Source: Pithys albifrons albifrons
Taxonomy: Eukaryota; Chordata; Aves; Passeriformes; Thamnophilidae
Direction of reading: 5' to 3'
Assembly: GCF_047495875.1 (NCBI RefSeq)
Contig: NC_092459.1
Location: 38,297,490 to 38,361,489 of the forward strand
DNA length: 64,000 bases
Position numbers and translations under genes: made by a program. A model generated the notes under the pieces. It saw only the letters and a list, made by a program, of their open reading frames with translations. It was not told the origin of the DNA and did not search any database. Positions 37,851 to 48,922 of this stretch are shown piece after piece (within the stretch, counting starts at the first letter, position 1; every line of letters begins with the position of its first letter).

Positions 37851-38833
37851 TTTTTGTCCCTCACTGATGAGCATTTGGCAAGTGGAAATAATGGATTTTC
37901 TTCACTCCATGCTGGCATAATGTAGTATTATAAGTGGGAAGGGAATATATACCCTAGCCAACTGTCAGCATGTATAGATTACATTTGGTCTTGATGTAGC
38001 CAGAATGCCATTAAGGCTGTTAGCAACATCACCCTTGGCAAGGAACAGGTTCCCTTTGAGGCTCTGAGGGACAGTTAAGTCTCATCTGGCTTTGGCAAAG
38101 AAATGGACTCCTTCCAGTAGGACTGGTACATGCCATTACAGTAAAAGCACCAGGCATGAACACCAATGAAAGGCTGCTGGTGCTTCTTTCATTCATAAAA
38201 GCTTCATTCTTCCCTAATAAAGTCCCCTTTTCATCAACGTTCACATTAAATAACAAGCAATCTTGGGAGGCCTCAAGCTTCTTTTAAAGTTGTTTATGGA
38301 AGAACAATTGAGCCTGAGCACTTGTTGCAGCCCCAGGAAAGTTTGAAGGTAAACTGAGCCACAGGTGTAAGGATGTAATTTCACTTTTACAGAAATCTGT
38401 GGTGAACAAGATGTTCAGTCTGATTGTACTGCTCAATCATGATGAAAAGTCATTCTGGCATAAGAAAAATCTTGACTGAGATCTGTATTTTTCATTAGGT
38501 TGAATTTTTATGATATTGACCATTATGTCAGACTCTTGCCTTTGTCCTAGTTAAACTTGAATACAGATTAGTACCTCTTACAATCTGATCATTTTAATCT
38601 CAGCTTTGTACACAGATGGGTTAACAATCAAATAGAAATAAGGTTGACCATTTAAATTGGTATTCACAGACCATCTCCCACTGTCCTAGACTGAAGATTA
38701 GCTCAGATTTAAACTACATCTCTACATCAAGGATGTTTCAGTAGTCCAAAAAATAAAAATAGAGTATCATAATGAAAACAGCACTTAATAGTTCTTATGG
38801 AAATACAGAAGTTGAAGAGACTAATACCTCTAA

Positions 38834-38972
38834 AATCACAGACTATTCTGAGTTGGAAGGGACCCACAAGGATCACTAAGTCCAACTCTTAAGTCAATGG
38901 CCCATATTGGGATCAAACCCACAACCTTGTTATTATTAGCACCATGCTTTGCCCAACTTAGCTCATCTCAGT
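38834..38972 (-). mobile_element. tRNA-Ile-derived SINE (TguSINE1-like)
   Basis: On the minus strand, about 38972 to 38898 is a decayed tRNA-Ile(AAT). GAGCTAAGTTGGGCAAAGC matches the D-arm region, GGTGCTAATAAT the anticodon arm with AAT, GGGTTTGATCCC the T-arm, and ATGGGCCA the acceptor 3' side. It is followed by a CR1-like tail (GAGTTGGACTTAGTGATCC, then GGGTCCCTTCCAACTCAGAA, ending near TCTGTGATT). This tRNA-Ile plus CR1-tail architecture is the established TguSINE1 family of passerine birds. It is degenerate and not a functional tRNA gene. Confidence 0.85.
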
Positions 38973-41014
38973 CAGATACTTTATAACACCAATCAGCATC
39001 CTCAGATGAGGTCATGCTTTATATCAGAGCTGATATTTAATTATAGTCTATTTGAGAAGTGTTTTTAATTTCTGTCATAGAAATTTAAATTGCTTTACTT
39101 AAAAAATATCTTCATATCTTCAGTGATGAAGATAAAGAAATAGAAGAATACCTATAGTAATGCATAACAAAGGAAAAAATTGAAAGGTATAATAACTCTA
39201 GTTCAGACTTTCCAGATCTTACAATAAGATATAGAAAATGAATAGCTATTTGAACAAATCTTTGAAAACAGCAGCTCATCTTATGATATCATTGAATTTT
39301 AAATTATTGTAGGTTCTTTTTTTTTCAACTTGTATCCATCTCAACTATATGCTTAAAAGGAAATTTAATTAATCCGTGGTATCAGCACAATTGTCACTAT
39401 AAAAATAGTAGCAAAAAGTCACCTAGTGCAGTGACCAACACAGAATAACTTTAAAATAAAATTAAGGGAAATTAATTTGTCACCATTATCCTTGGTTACT
39501 CCAGGAACCAGATGTGACTATGAAGGCTATTCAAACCATTAATAGAATCAATCAAACCTGACTCCCTTACACAGTCTTCTGCTCATATACTACCAGATCA
39601 CATATTTATTTTCAGTTTATTGATGTTGCTGGAACCCAGGTCGTAGAAGGTTTGTAGATTTTGTGAAGGGACTGGTCTTTTTATATGGTTTAGTCATTGC
39701 ATAATCTACTTACTAAAATGTAATTTTCATCTCTGTTTGGTGTTCACAGGTTCATTATGCTGGTTATGGAGATAATTTTATTTAGCAGCCACTTTAAATC
39801 TACTTCATTTTTGTAGCTATTCAGACTGCTATTACAGTGGTGTGATTCCCTCACCTTTCAGAACATGTATTTTCATGTTTTAGTTCCTGACCTAGCTACA
39901 GTTCTCCAAATTGTTCTCATAAAATTTCCTGATAACATCATATTTTTGACTGCTGAGAATTTTCCTCTCATCTCTCAGGACTAAGTTGTTCCTGATGCTT
40001 TTTAAATATACATTTATAAATATATAAACGCTTGTGTGTGAATTTGCAAAAATCATTGCTATTTTGAACTCTGCAGACTTTGCAATTTTCTTCAGTAAAA
40101 ATATAGTTTATGAACAACATCTGAGGAATGTTGGCTCATAAAGAAAGAAAAGCATGCAAGGCTAGAACACCCCTTTCCCCTGTTCATTTGCAGGTTTAAC
40201 AAACGTACATAGTCAGAGGTCAGATATGGAGATGACTAAATTTACGTTACCACTTTGCAACTGCTGTGGGAGACCTATAAAGTGCCCCTCAGCCATCAGA
40301 GAGAACTGAAGTTTTCACCTGGGATTTGGGAGAAAATTATGAGAGCAAGGGATGAAGAAAATGGATGATCTTTAGGTTTGTTTGTATGATCATTTTGGTT
40401 TTGTTTGCAAAGAAAAGGTGAGTGTAACTGTCATTCTGTAAATCATACTCTGGGAGGAATTCTTTGAGTTCAATTGATTTGAATCAAACCCAAAGAACTC
40501 TGACCTCCTTTCCCCACATACTATTGTTTACATTTTTGGGGTTTTTGTTTGTTTGGGTTTTTTGTTTCTTTTTTTTTTCTGTGTGTCAACTAAACTTTGG
40601 GCATCATCCTATCATGAAATTAGGTTCACATAGTTTTAAACCCAACACCAATGAGACTTCTATCACATATAATCTAAGAGCCTTTTATAATTTGCCAGCC
40701 ATTATACTTTACAATATTGCCTACATTCAGCTGTCATCATTTGCTTAATGCTGTAACTGGAGGTTCTTCAAGAAAAGAAAGAAAAATGTTCTGTTCTGTG
40801 TCTAGGATTCCCAGACACCACTGAAACATAAATAATTACTTCAAAATACAGAAACAAAATCCTGTGTTCCTTTCCTGTTACTTTTCTTCAGCTTCTTAGC
40901 AATTGTGATGCCTTGCTGCATTAAGGTAAAGAATGAACTTATATCCAGTATGCACACCCACCATAAAAGGTCTTACACAGTTTTAATTCAGCTCTCTTCA
41001 AAAAAGCTAAATAC
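38973..41014. other. unique non-coding DNA with one T/G island
   Basis: Nothing gene-like recognised. A short T/G-rich island is listed at 40.54 kb. Confidence 0.5.
40535..40582 (+). repeat. T/G-rich low-complexity island
   Basis: A GTTTT/TTTGGG mixture followed by a T run on the plus strand. It resembles the islands at 7.3, 34.6, 37.7 and 48.2 kb. Confidence 0.8.
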
Positions 41015-41798
41015 AAGTTGGAGAGATGGGCAGAGACGAACTGTATAAAGTTCAACAAAGGCAAATGCAAGATCCTGCATCTGGGAAGGAATAACCTAAT
41101 GGACCGGTACAGGCTGAGGGCTGATCTGCTGAAAAGAAGCTAAGTGGAGAAGGACTTGAGAGTCCTGGTGTACAGCAGGTTGTCCATGATCGAGCAGTGT
41201 GCCCTTGTGGACAAGAAGGCCAATGGTACCCTGGGATGCATTAGGAAGGGCACTGCCAGCAGGTCAGGGGAGAGGTGATCCTGCCCCTCTACTCAGACCT
41301 GGTGAGACCACAGCTGGAGTGCTGTGTCCAGTTCTGGGCTCCTCAGTACAAGAAAGACATGGAGCTCCTGAAGCAAGTCCCATGGAGGGCTACTAAACTG
41401 ATGAAGGGACTGAATATCTCTATTATGAGAACAGGCTGAGGGAGCTGGGCATGTTCAACCTCAAGAAGAGATGACTGGGAGGGACCTTATTAATGCCTCT
41501 AAGTACCTGAAGGGTGTCAAGAGTGGATCCAGGCTCTTCTCACTGGTGCAAAACAGCAGGACAAGAAGCAATGGGGAGTTCCACCTCAATAAGAGAAAAA
41601 ACTTATTTACTGTGTATGTGACTGTGCACTGGAACAGATTGCCAGTGAGACTGTGGAGTAGCCCTCACTATAGATATTCAAGAACCATGGGGACACAATC
41701 CTGTACCATGCGCTCTGGCATGACCCTGCTTGAGCAGGGAGGTTGGACCTGATGACCCACTGTAGTCCCTTCCAGAATTATCTATTCTGTGATTCTCT
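41015..41798 (+). mobile_element. CR1 LINE, 5'-truncated 3' end
   Basis: This is a well preserved CR1 3' part on the plus strand. It starts at GGAGAGATGGGCAGAGACGA, runs through AAGTTCAACAAAGGCAAATG, CTGCATCTGGGAAGG, GTGCCCTTGTGG and CTGTGTCCAGTTCTGGGCTCC, then TTCCACCTCAATAAGAG and CTGGAACAGATTGCCAGT. The 3' end has the direct repeat ATTCTGTGATTCTC. It covers the C-terminal ORF2 segment (RLFSLV..., F.L.KRKN.FTV, HWNRLP) and the 3' UTR. Frameshifts break the ORF (open stretches of about 65 and 93 codons remain). No clear target duplication is expected for CR1 and none was found. Confidence 0.95.
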
Positions 41799-42177
41799 CA
41801 TTGAGCCCTCTATAAACGAGTTGTTGTTTTTTTCTATCAATTGAGTTATTTCTGTAGTTCTTTCTTTCTTTGCCCCACTTTCCCAGTTTAGGCAACAGAA
41901 CTACATTCAGAACTTCAATATCAGTGTCATCAGTGCTGTGCAAATGTGACCTCAACTTCTCACCCTTAGTCTTTGATTTATACCTCTGAGAAATGCACAA
42001 ACATCTTTTGACACTTCATTTGAACTGCTAATGTTGAACCGGTTGTCCCAAAGTTGACTTCTGTCGGCAGATTGGTATATGCTGCAGTAGTAATACTAAA
42101 TTTAGCTATTTGAAAGTATTCTGGATGTAGGTCCATCTTGCAAACCAAAGCCATTTTTATTTCCTATGACTGCTTAT

Positions 42178-42484
42178 CATCATGGCTAGGCTTCATGAAC
42201 GAAGACCGGGGGAGGGCTTTCTCCACGTGAGTGTGTCCTTCAAGCCTGCGCAGTGGATTTTTTAGGTGAGGCACAGCATGCATGAAACTGGCCCCACCCT
42301 TTAACTCCTAAGGTTCATCTGCCATGGCTGAGGGAGCTTGAATGGTGACAGTGAAGTCCTCAGGACTAGAATCTACAGCCTCCAGTATTTCCAGGAGGTC
42401 TTCCACCCAAGTACTAACTAGGTCTGACCCTTCTTAGCGTCCGAGATCTGACAGGATTGGGCATCAGGGTGGCATGGCCATAGT
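42178..42484 (-). mobile_element. 5S rRNA-derived SINE, copy 3 (near full length)
   Basis: A 13-base target-site duplication, TATGACTGCTTAT, flanks it at 42165-42177 and 42485-42497. On the minus strand the 5S head (42371-42484) begins ACTATGGCCATGCCACCCTG, so it keeps the 5S 5' end that copy 2 lacks. It runs through GATCTCGGACGCTAAGAAGG to the CTGTAGATT end. The body is the same as in copies 1 and 2 and is complete here, including GCGCAGGCTTGAAGGACAC. The 3' end is CTTCGTTCATGAAG followed by CCTAGCCATGATG, directly against the duplication. Substitutions in box A and box C suggest it is transcriptionally dead. Confidence 0.9.
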
Positions 42485-44036
42485 TATGACTGCTTATATT
42501 TTCTTGTTTTCTGCAGTTTTAAATGGAAAGTATTTTATGTTCTAGACAGTCACACCAGTGTCTCAGGACTCCAGTAACTCTTTGATGTCCCTCTTGCTTG
42601 GGGGCATCCCATGGTCATGTTGGTGAAAAACCTCAGGCTGTAGTCCTAATCTATTTAATTTTTTTGTTTGTTTTTTTTGATACCGCCAGGATCTTTTTTT
42701 AACTCTGAACTTTGCATTTTAGTTACCAAAATGCCTCACAATATTTTCAAAATTCTACATTCACCTGATTACAATTATATACCATTTCAATCCATGAAAG
42801 AAATAACTGTCAGACTTAAGATTAATATGCACCCACTATTTGTACACAATTTTTTAAAGGAAGGGGATGCTAGGCTGCAGTATGAGTACAATGGCATACC
42901 ATGCTGTCATACGAGGTTGATTTTGGATGTAGGTTATCAATATCATGAAAAGGAGGGTTCTGGAAGAAAGTGTATTGTCCTAAAAGCCCTATAGTCTAAG
43001 TAATCGAATGCCTGGACTAGACAGAAGAAGAGAAATTCATTCCTAACAGACATGTGAGGGACTGTTCTGTTCTGTAGTGCTAAGTCACTGGGTCCCAGTT
43101 AATAATGTTAGTCTTGGAAATTAATTTGTAAAGTTAATAAGCTATTCCCATGAATGAAAGTAGGAATTCTACAAAACTGATTTCTGCATTCATTCTTCTT
43201 GTAAGAAGGTAAGGAAATTAGTGCAGTCATTTATATGTGCTAAAAATAATATTATAATGGACTAGTCATAAAAAACCCTCATTTGAAATAAATTTCATAA
43301 ATAGAAGTACGAAAGTAGTTTCTTACATAAAGGAATAGAAAAATAGAAAGGTTTTCACTTTCTGAATACAGTACACAGACCAAAAAGTATATACTTTTCT
43401 CAGTAGGATACAGAAAGTAATTTGTTCTTTCTTTAATATAAAGCCTGAATTAAGTGTATCTTTCATTGCCTCTGAAGTCAGTCATTTAGCAGTGTGTGGC
43501 CTCTGCAATCAGAACAATGATTTCAAGAACAGTTTAAAAAGTCTTAGTGCTACCAGTGCACTGTTAGTCAGAAATCTATTTTAAAGTGAACATGTAATTT
43601 TCAGTTAGTGTATATAAATTTAAATAATCACTTCATTTGCTGCTCCAAGTTACACAAGTCATCAGTGAAAATTTCTTTAAGAGCACAGAAATTTGCTTTA
43701 TACCTGACTGACACTGTGCTTATGCAGCAATAAGGTCTATGTCTCTTGACGAAGAGTTTACTTTTTCCATTTTTTGTGTACTGTGGCCTGTACCTACCAT
43801 CACACACTAAATAGACTTTCTTTAAAAAATGTATAAGGAGAAGGAATTTCATTATATTCTTGAATGTGAGGCTAAATAGGTTGGATATATTCAGGTATCT
43901 TTAAATAATTTGTAGTGAACAATTCACCTTATAAATGCTAATTACAAAAAATCCTCCAATTAAAACCATATATTTAAATTTATTTTGTATTTGTATGTGT
44001 GTGTTGATTAACTACACATATCCACATTCAGAATAT

Positions 44037-44072
44037 GACTGCTCTGTGCAATATAACTGCTCTGTGCAATCT
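44037..44072 (+). repeat. 18-base tandem duplication
   Basis: Two adjacent copies of ACTGCTCTGTGCAAT plus flanking bases, 44037-44054 and 44055-44072, differ at two positions. It is a small local duplication with no evident function. Confidence 0.9.
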
Positions 44073-44304
44073 GGTTTTGGGGTGGAGGGATAAATTTTCA
44101 TATATTTACATGCCATGCAAAGCTACATTTATTTGCTTTTATACACTGGGTAATCTAAACTTTATATACAAACCTGGGTTTAAATATGACTATTTTCAGG
44201 GAGAGGACAGAGAACATACTTGGAGAAGAAACTATAGATCTATATTTAAATAGAGAAATAGATTAATAAGTAGATATTCTAAGAAATGCTGTTAAAGAAA
44301 CAAC

Positions 44305-44355
<51 letters not shown>
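44305..44355 (+). repeat. (ATAG)n microsatellite, about 13 units
   Basis: A perfect tetranucleotide run of 51 bases, followed after four bases by a degenerate ACAT/ACGT tract (44360-44387). It is compound and perfect, so probably polymorphic in length. The minus-strand frame reads Tyr-Leu-Ser-Ile repeats and is not a gene. Confidence 0.97.
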
Positions 44356-44356
<1 letters not shown>

Positions 44357-47356
44357 CAAACATATGTACATACGTACATACATAGATGGGATTTACTTTC
44401 ATTGGTTTGCCTGCTACATTTGAATGTCCTTTTTTTAAACCAATTCAAGCTTATTATATTTTTACATACTAAGCAGACATCTGAGAAAGTCAAGTTCATC
44501 TGCAGACTAACCAGAAGTGCTCTGTTCACAGAAAAAAAAAAAAAAAGAGGAGGATAATAATGGACACTCCTAATAGAAAGGTCTGACAGATTTTCCATAA
44601 AGTACTTTATTCCAAAAACATGTTCATAAAGTTGTTCTGTATATGCATTATATGTTTTCTGTGTATCCCTTGCTGGCTTGACTTCTTCTCATTAGAAGTT
44701 TGAACAGGATGAAAAGGGGACTGAAGTTCAGAACAAATATAGCATCATCATTATATAAGAATTATGCCTTATGCAATTTTCCATATCATGACTGTCATAG
44801 TTTTTGACTTGCAGACTATGAATTTAAAGATATATTAAACAGATATATTTGCTTTTATTCTTTTTAATAAAATTACTTGTGCATAAAACTTTGAATAATA
44901 AATGTGGAGAAGTTCAAAATATTTCTCACACCATAAATAATAATTGTTAATTTCTGCTGTAATGGTACAGATTGTGATAGTTAATGTTAAAAAATATTAT
45001 TTTTCCAGTGATTTTTAAAAAATGTATATGCTTTTAAGAAAAGACACTTCTGAATGGAAATGAGACCTTGAGTAATTTAATGAGATATATTTTCTGATAT
45101 GAAAGTTTCACCACAACCACATTTATTCTGTTTGTGTCTTAATATTTCCTTAGATAATGAAGTCTCTTAGACCTTTACTCTTTTAAAAATTTACATTTGT
45201 GCCTACTTGTTCATATGATCAAAGTGTAACTTAAATGACCTCATAATATCTATCACCCTAATTTCTTCAGATTCCCAGAAGACATTGCCTTGTAATTTTA
45301 TTTTTTTTTTTCATCTGAAGAGAGACCTGGTTTAGGTGAACCTTTTTATATTTCTTTAGCTGTGTGTATTCTGCCTGCCCTCTTCTCTCTTGTTTATCCT
45401 CTTGTTCTACTTTCAGTATAATTGAATGAGTAGAGCTGCCTCACACCACATTCCAGAAGCACAAGATAATTCTATGACCTTAAGAGATCTGTCGAGTTTT
45501 ATGAGTCAGTAAGCAATTATAACCTCAATTTTGTGTTAAATGGTAAATCATGTACTTTATGATTGCAAAATTCAGCCTTATTTTTTGTTTTTCTTAGTTT
45601 AATAATATTTATTTTTGATTCAATGCCACTAATAATCCTTTATTGTCTTTACTGCCTGGGCTGTAAATAGAAGACAAGAAAATGAGTTTCTAATATTTGT
45701 GCAATTTATAGATATATGTATGAATTTATATACAAATACAGAATTGGATTTATGTCTTTATCACTAGGCTTTATAATAGGATTAATCAGAAGAGGCTAGG
45801 ATGAGAACTGACGGACAGCATCATGCCCAGGAAGAGAGTAATGTTGAAACATTTAGTAAACAGAAGCACAGAGTCTGAACTCACAGGGGAGGGAAAGGGA
45901 CACAGAGAATTGAAGTGCAATCTGGGGTGGGACAACGGTGCACAGACTGTCAGAAAAAGAAAATAGTAACAGAAGAGGAAGAGACATTCAACAACAGTTT
46001 AGAAGGGGAGGCAGTCAGGGAGGATGATTCAGCAGCTTAGAAGAGTCATGATTAAAGGTGATGATGTCAGATGGGGGCTAAGGCTTCAATATGCAAGAAG
46101 AGCAGAAAGGATGATGACTGGAAATGATTGGAAAAAAAGTATAGACTCTTGAACGACAAGAGATGTTGGAATTAACAGGGGTGATTGCAGTGCAATGGGA
46201 CATCCTTAAGAAACTGAGGTTTTGTGAATCAGATCTTTAGAGTCAGTCTTGCTGACAAAATGTACAGTCTAGCTAAAATCATGAGGACCCTCTTACAGAC
46301 CCACGTTAATTACCCTTTGCCATGTTCACGGTATGTGTTTAAAGGGTTCCAGCAGTAATAAGCAATCCAGGATAAGAACTGAATATAAATACGTCATATT
46401 ACACTTTTTGGGTGTTGCATCATCACATATTTCTAGACTAAAGCTCTGCATATGCTAGTGAGTCTTTTAATTGTGTTAAAAAGCCATGAAGAATATTTTA
46501 ATGGGGATAGAATTAAAAAAAAGTAAACAAGCTTCATTATCCTTCCATGTTACTTATTTTGGATTACTAAGGGAAAATAGTGCTAAATGCTCCTCTAACA
46601 GAACACCTTAAAGCCCTTCAAACTCAGTGGAACAGGTTCATAGTGACACTAATGAACTGTATTTTTTTGTCATTTTATTTTACCAGTCTTTTTTATCCTG
46701 TCAAACCCTACCCAACTTTTCTCCATCTTTAGTGCCTTTATTTAGTAGTGAAAGAATATCTTCTTCTTCTGCCTGATGAATTGAAGGAATGTCATAAAAA
46801 ACATTCCTGAGCATCAAAATAGCTGAGGTTATCTGATGGAATAAAAATGTCTGCTGTGCAGTCAGCACATATCTTTTTCTCTCTCATGCAGAATACATAT
46901 AAATGAGAAGCATAATCACATACTACATAACAACATACATTTTCTTTCCTTTAACTCTACCACGGTGATCCTGCATGTTAAAACAGACACTTTTACTTTA
47001 AAGGGAGATAGTTGTTTCAGTCAGACTTTGTAAATTCTGTTAGTTCTCCAGTACCCGGTTTATTTATATATTCAAATAAATGCATTAAAAATATTTGTGC
47101 ATACTTGTTGTGACCTTTTGTATTAATATATTTTTTTTTCTCCAAGTGGTTGATCAAAAAATTCAGTTTAGGAAGAAAAAGAAATCTCATGTCTTTCTTG
47201 CAGTTCTCATGTTCAGTGATAACTTTAACACAAATCAGGAAGAGTTCTGATGAAAAAAATTTCATTAAATAGGTAGGGCTACTGACATATGAGGTTTGGC
47301 TTGGCTTGGGGTCTTTGTATCTAGAAGCAGTTTTTACTGAATGAGGTGTGTGTAGG

Positions 47357-47392
47357 TGTCCTGGTTTTAACTAGAGTAGAGTTAATTTATAA
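47357..47392 (+). mobile_element. possible ERVL LTR 5' end fragment
   Basis: TGTCCTGGTTTTAACTAGAG and the following AGAGTTAATTTAT resemble the 5' terminus of the avian ERVL LTR type seen at 11.3-11.8 kb, in plus orientation. The similarity fades after about 35 bases, and no 3' end or target duplication was found. It may be a remnant or chance. Confidence 0.35.
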
Positions 47393-47599
47393 AATTTTGA
47401 AACTTAAGCTGGCTATTTAAGGTGACCTTAGCAGTTTGAAAAAATGGACCAACAGAAAGCTCAGAAAGTCCAAAAAAGCAAATAAAGAATCCTGTATGGA
47501 GCAATGTCTTTCAGAAGTACCGGCTAGGTGCTGTTGGGCTTGAAAACATAATTTTAGGAAAAAAACTTGTGATGCCTCATGGATAGCAGCCTGAACATA

Positions 47600-47935
47600 A
47601 GTCAGTGTTGTGCCCCTGTGACAAAGAAAACCAGCTACATGTGAGAATGTATCAGGAAGACAGTAGGTAGCAGGATAAGGAAAATGACTTTTCCTTTTAA
47701 TTCAATGCTTGCAAGACAGATTCTTGAGCTTGGAGCTCTCAGATATTTTAAGAATTTGAAAAGACTGGAGAAAGTCCCATGAAGGGTCTCCAAAATGGTG
47801 TGCTACTGGAGTACATGACATACAAGAAAGAGACAAAGAGAACTGAGTTTGTTCAAGCAGATGAAAAAAAAATAATGATGGAGACCTACTTTTTTTCTAA
47901 AAATAGATGAGTATATAGGAGACAGAACTAGAGTC
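47600..47935 (+). mobile_element. old CR1 remnant
   Basis: Scattered CR1 landmarks appear in the correct order on the plus strand. The weak GAATGTATCAGGAAGACAG segment is followed by GACTGGAGAAAGTCCCATGA, CAAGAAAGAGACAAAGAGAA and CTGAGTTTGTTCAAGCAGAT. Divergence is high, so boundaries are approximate. Confidence 0.5.
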
Positions 47936-47943
47936 CTTTCAGA

Positions 47944-48010
47944 GATTAGAATGATTACATTTGGAAAAGACCTCTAAGATTACCAAATGCAACCATTAAT
48001 TCAGTGTTGC
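47944..48010 (-). mobile_element. short CR1 3' end
   Basis: The plus-strand text TTTGGAAAAGACCTCTAAGA with the following AACCATTAATTCAGTG is the reverse complement of a common CR1 3' terminus. Only about 65 bases remain. It abuts the plus-oriented remnant to the left, giving a convergent arrangement. Confidence 0.65.
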
Positions 48011-48224
48011 TTTTTCTTAATTTCTGTAAGATTAGATGGGAAAGTGAAAGCAGGATATTTATACATACTTAGAAGATCAGAAATCTGTTTGTTGGCACAC
48101 AGAATTGTCCTCTTACATAGTTCACTCCATTCTCCCCTTTAGCAAAATTTATTGGCCTTTTATCCTGGGAAAGTCACTTATTTTTAGAGCTACTGCTGTA
48201 AAACTACTTGGACAAAACACATTT

Positions 48225-48310
48225 TTCTTTTCTTTTCTTTTTATTTCTTTTTTGGTTGGTTGTTGGGTTTTTTGTTTGTTTGTTTGTTTTTGTTTTGTTT
48301 TTTTTTGTAG
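48225..48310 (+). repeat. T/G-rich low-complexity island
   Basis: TTTTC units pass into GGTTGGTTG, then GTTT repeats (about four perfect units) and GTTTTGTTTT with a closing T run. It is the same class and strand bias as the other islands. Confidence 0.85.
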
Positions 48311-48418
48311 CAAGCACCAACTTAATAGAAGGAGTTTTTTGGAAAAGGATATTTTGGCTACAAACCTGTCATCTTAGTTCTTGGAAGTCACAAACTAGCT
48401 TTGAAAAATATGAATTTC

Positions 48419-48590
48419 ATAGAATCATGGAGTAGTTTGGGTTGGAAGGGACCTTAAAGACCATCTTGCTCCAATATCCCTGACATGGGCAGAGAACCTT
48501 TCACTAGACCAGATTGCTCAGTCTCACCCAATCTGGCCTTGAACACTTCCAGGGAAGGGACATCCACAGCTTTTCTGAGATTAGGCATGT
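48419..48590 (-). mobile_element. CR1 3' end, minus orientation
   Basis: TCATAGAATCATGGAGTAG, followed by TTTGGGTTGGAAGGGACCTT, is the reverse complement of a canonical CR1 3' end. It continues through CATGGGCAGAGAACC, ACTAGACCAGATTGCTCA and CTGGCCTTGAACACTTCCAG to CATCCACAGCTTTTCTGAGA. Similarity stops near 48590, where sequence of opposite orientation takes over. Confidence 0.88.
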
Positions 48591-48629
48591 TAGGGAGGCC
48601 CAAAAGCAACACATCATGGGTTTCCTCTT

Positions 48630-48876
48630 CCCTGGAAGACCACTTGCAAAGAGGTGGTACAAAAGGCATTGACCAGAAGTTCCAACAAAGAGGGCAGTCA
48701 AACTGCAACAAGAAACCAGAGAGGCTGTGGAAGCAGCTGCCTTGGAGCTATTCAGCATTTCACCATCCAGAGCCATGAGCAAGTAATGTGGCCCTGCTTT
48801 GGTCAAAGGGCTAGACTACCCATGGTGCCTCCAGAGAATTCTTTCAACCTAAACTATTCAGTAAATCTGTGATTTT
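48630..48876 (+). mobile_element. CR1 3' end, plus orientation, second subfamily
   Basis: GAGGCTGTGGAAGCAGCTGC, CCTTGGAGCTATTCAGCATT, GCCATGAGCAAGTAATGTGG, CCCTGCTTTGGTCAAAGG and CAACCTAAACTATTCAGTAA, ending TCTGTGATTT, give the 3' UTR of a different CR1 subfamily from the minus-strand piece to its left. The two 3' ends face outward from a shared middle. The sequence 48590-48640 is unassigned. Confidence 0.75.
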
Positions 48877-48922
48877 AAATAAATAAATAACTTAATTAAA
48901 AAAAAAAAAAGAGAGAGAGAGG
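48877..48922 (+). repeat. A-rich run with (AAAT) and (GA) parts
   Basis: (AAAT)n, then an A run of about 13, then (GA)5-6. It directly follows the CR1 end. Confidence 0.85.

Larger units (their letters stand above)
42498..47356. other. unique non-coding DNA with microsatellites
   Basis: A 108-codon plus-strand frame at 42668-42994 has no domain I recognise and no splice context, so it is not called. The ATAG repeat, the short tandem duplication at 44.04 kb and the A run near 44.53 kb are the only structured sequences. A purine-rich patch at 45.8-46.25 kb on the plus strand was not assigned. Confidence 0.5.

Noticed and set aside
37536..37867. Overlapping hydrophobic Phe/Gly/Val frames resembling membrane proteins
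   Set aside because: They are translations of a T/G-rich low-complexity island.
38898..38972. A tRNA-Ile gene
   Set aside because: Stems carry many mismatches and the tRNA part is fused to a CR1-like tail; it is a SINE head.
41471..41752. 93-codon frame with HWNRLP motif
   Set aside because: It is the C-terminal part of CR1 ORF2 inside the CR1 at 41.0-41.8 kb, not a host gene.
42668..42994. 108-codon plus-strand open frame with a Tyr-rich C-terminal part
   Set aside because: No family recognised, no flanking splice signals, starts in a T run.
44263..44598. 111-codon minus-strand frame with YLSI repeats
   Set aside because: The repeat is the ATAG microsatellite translated; the rest has no support.
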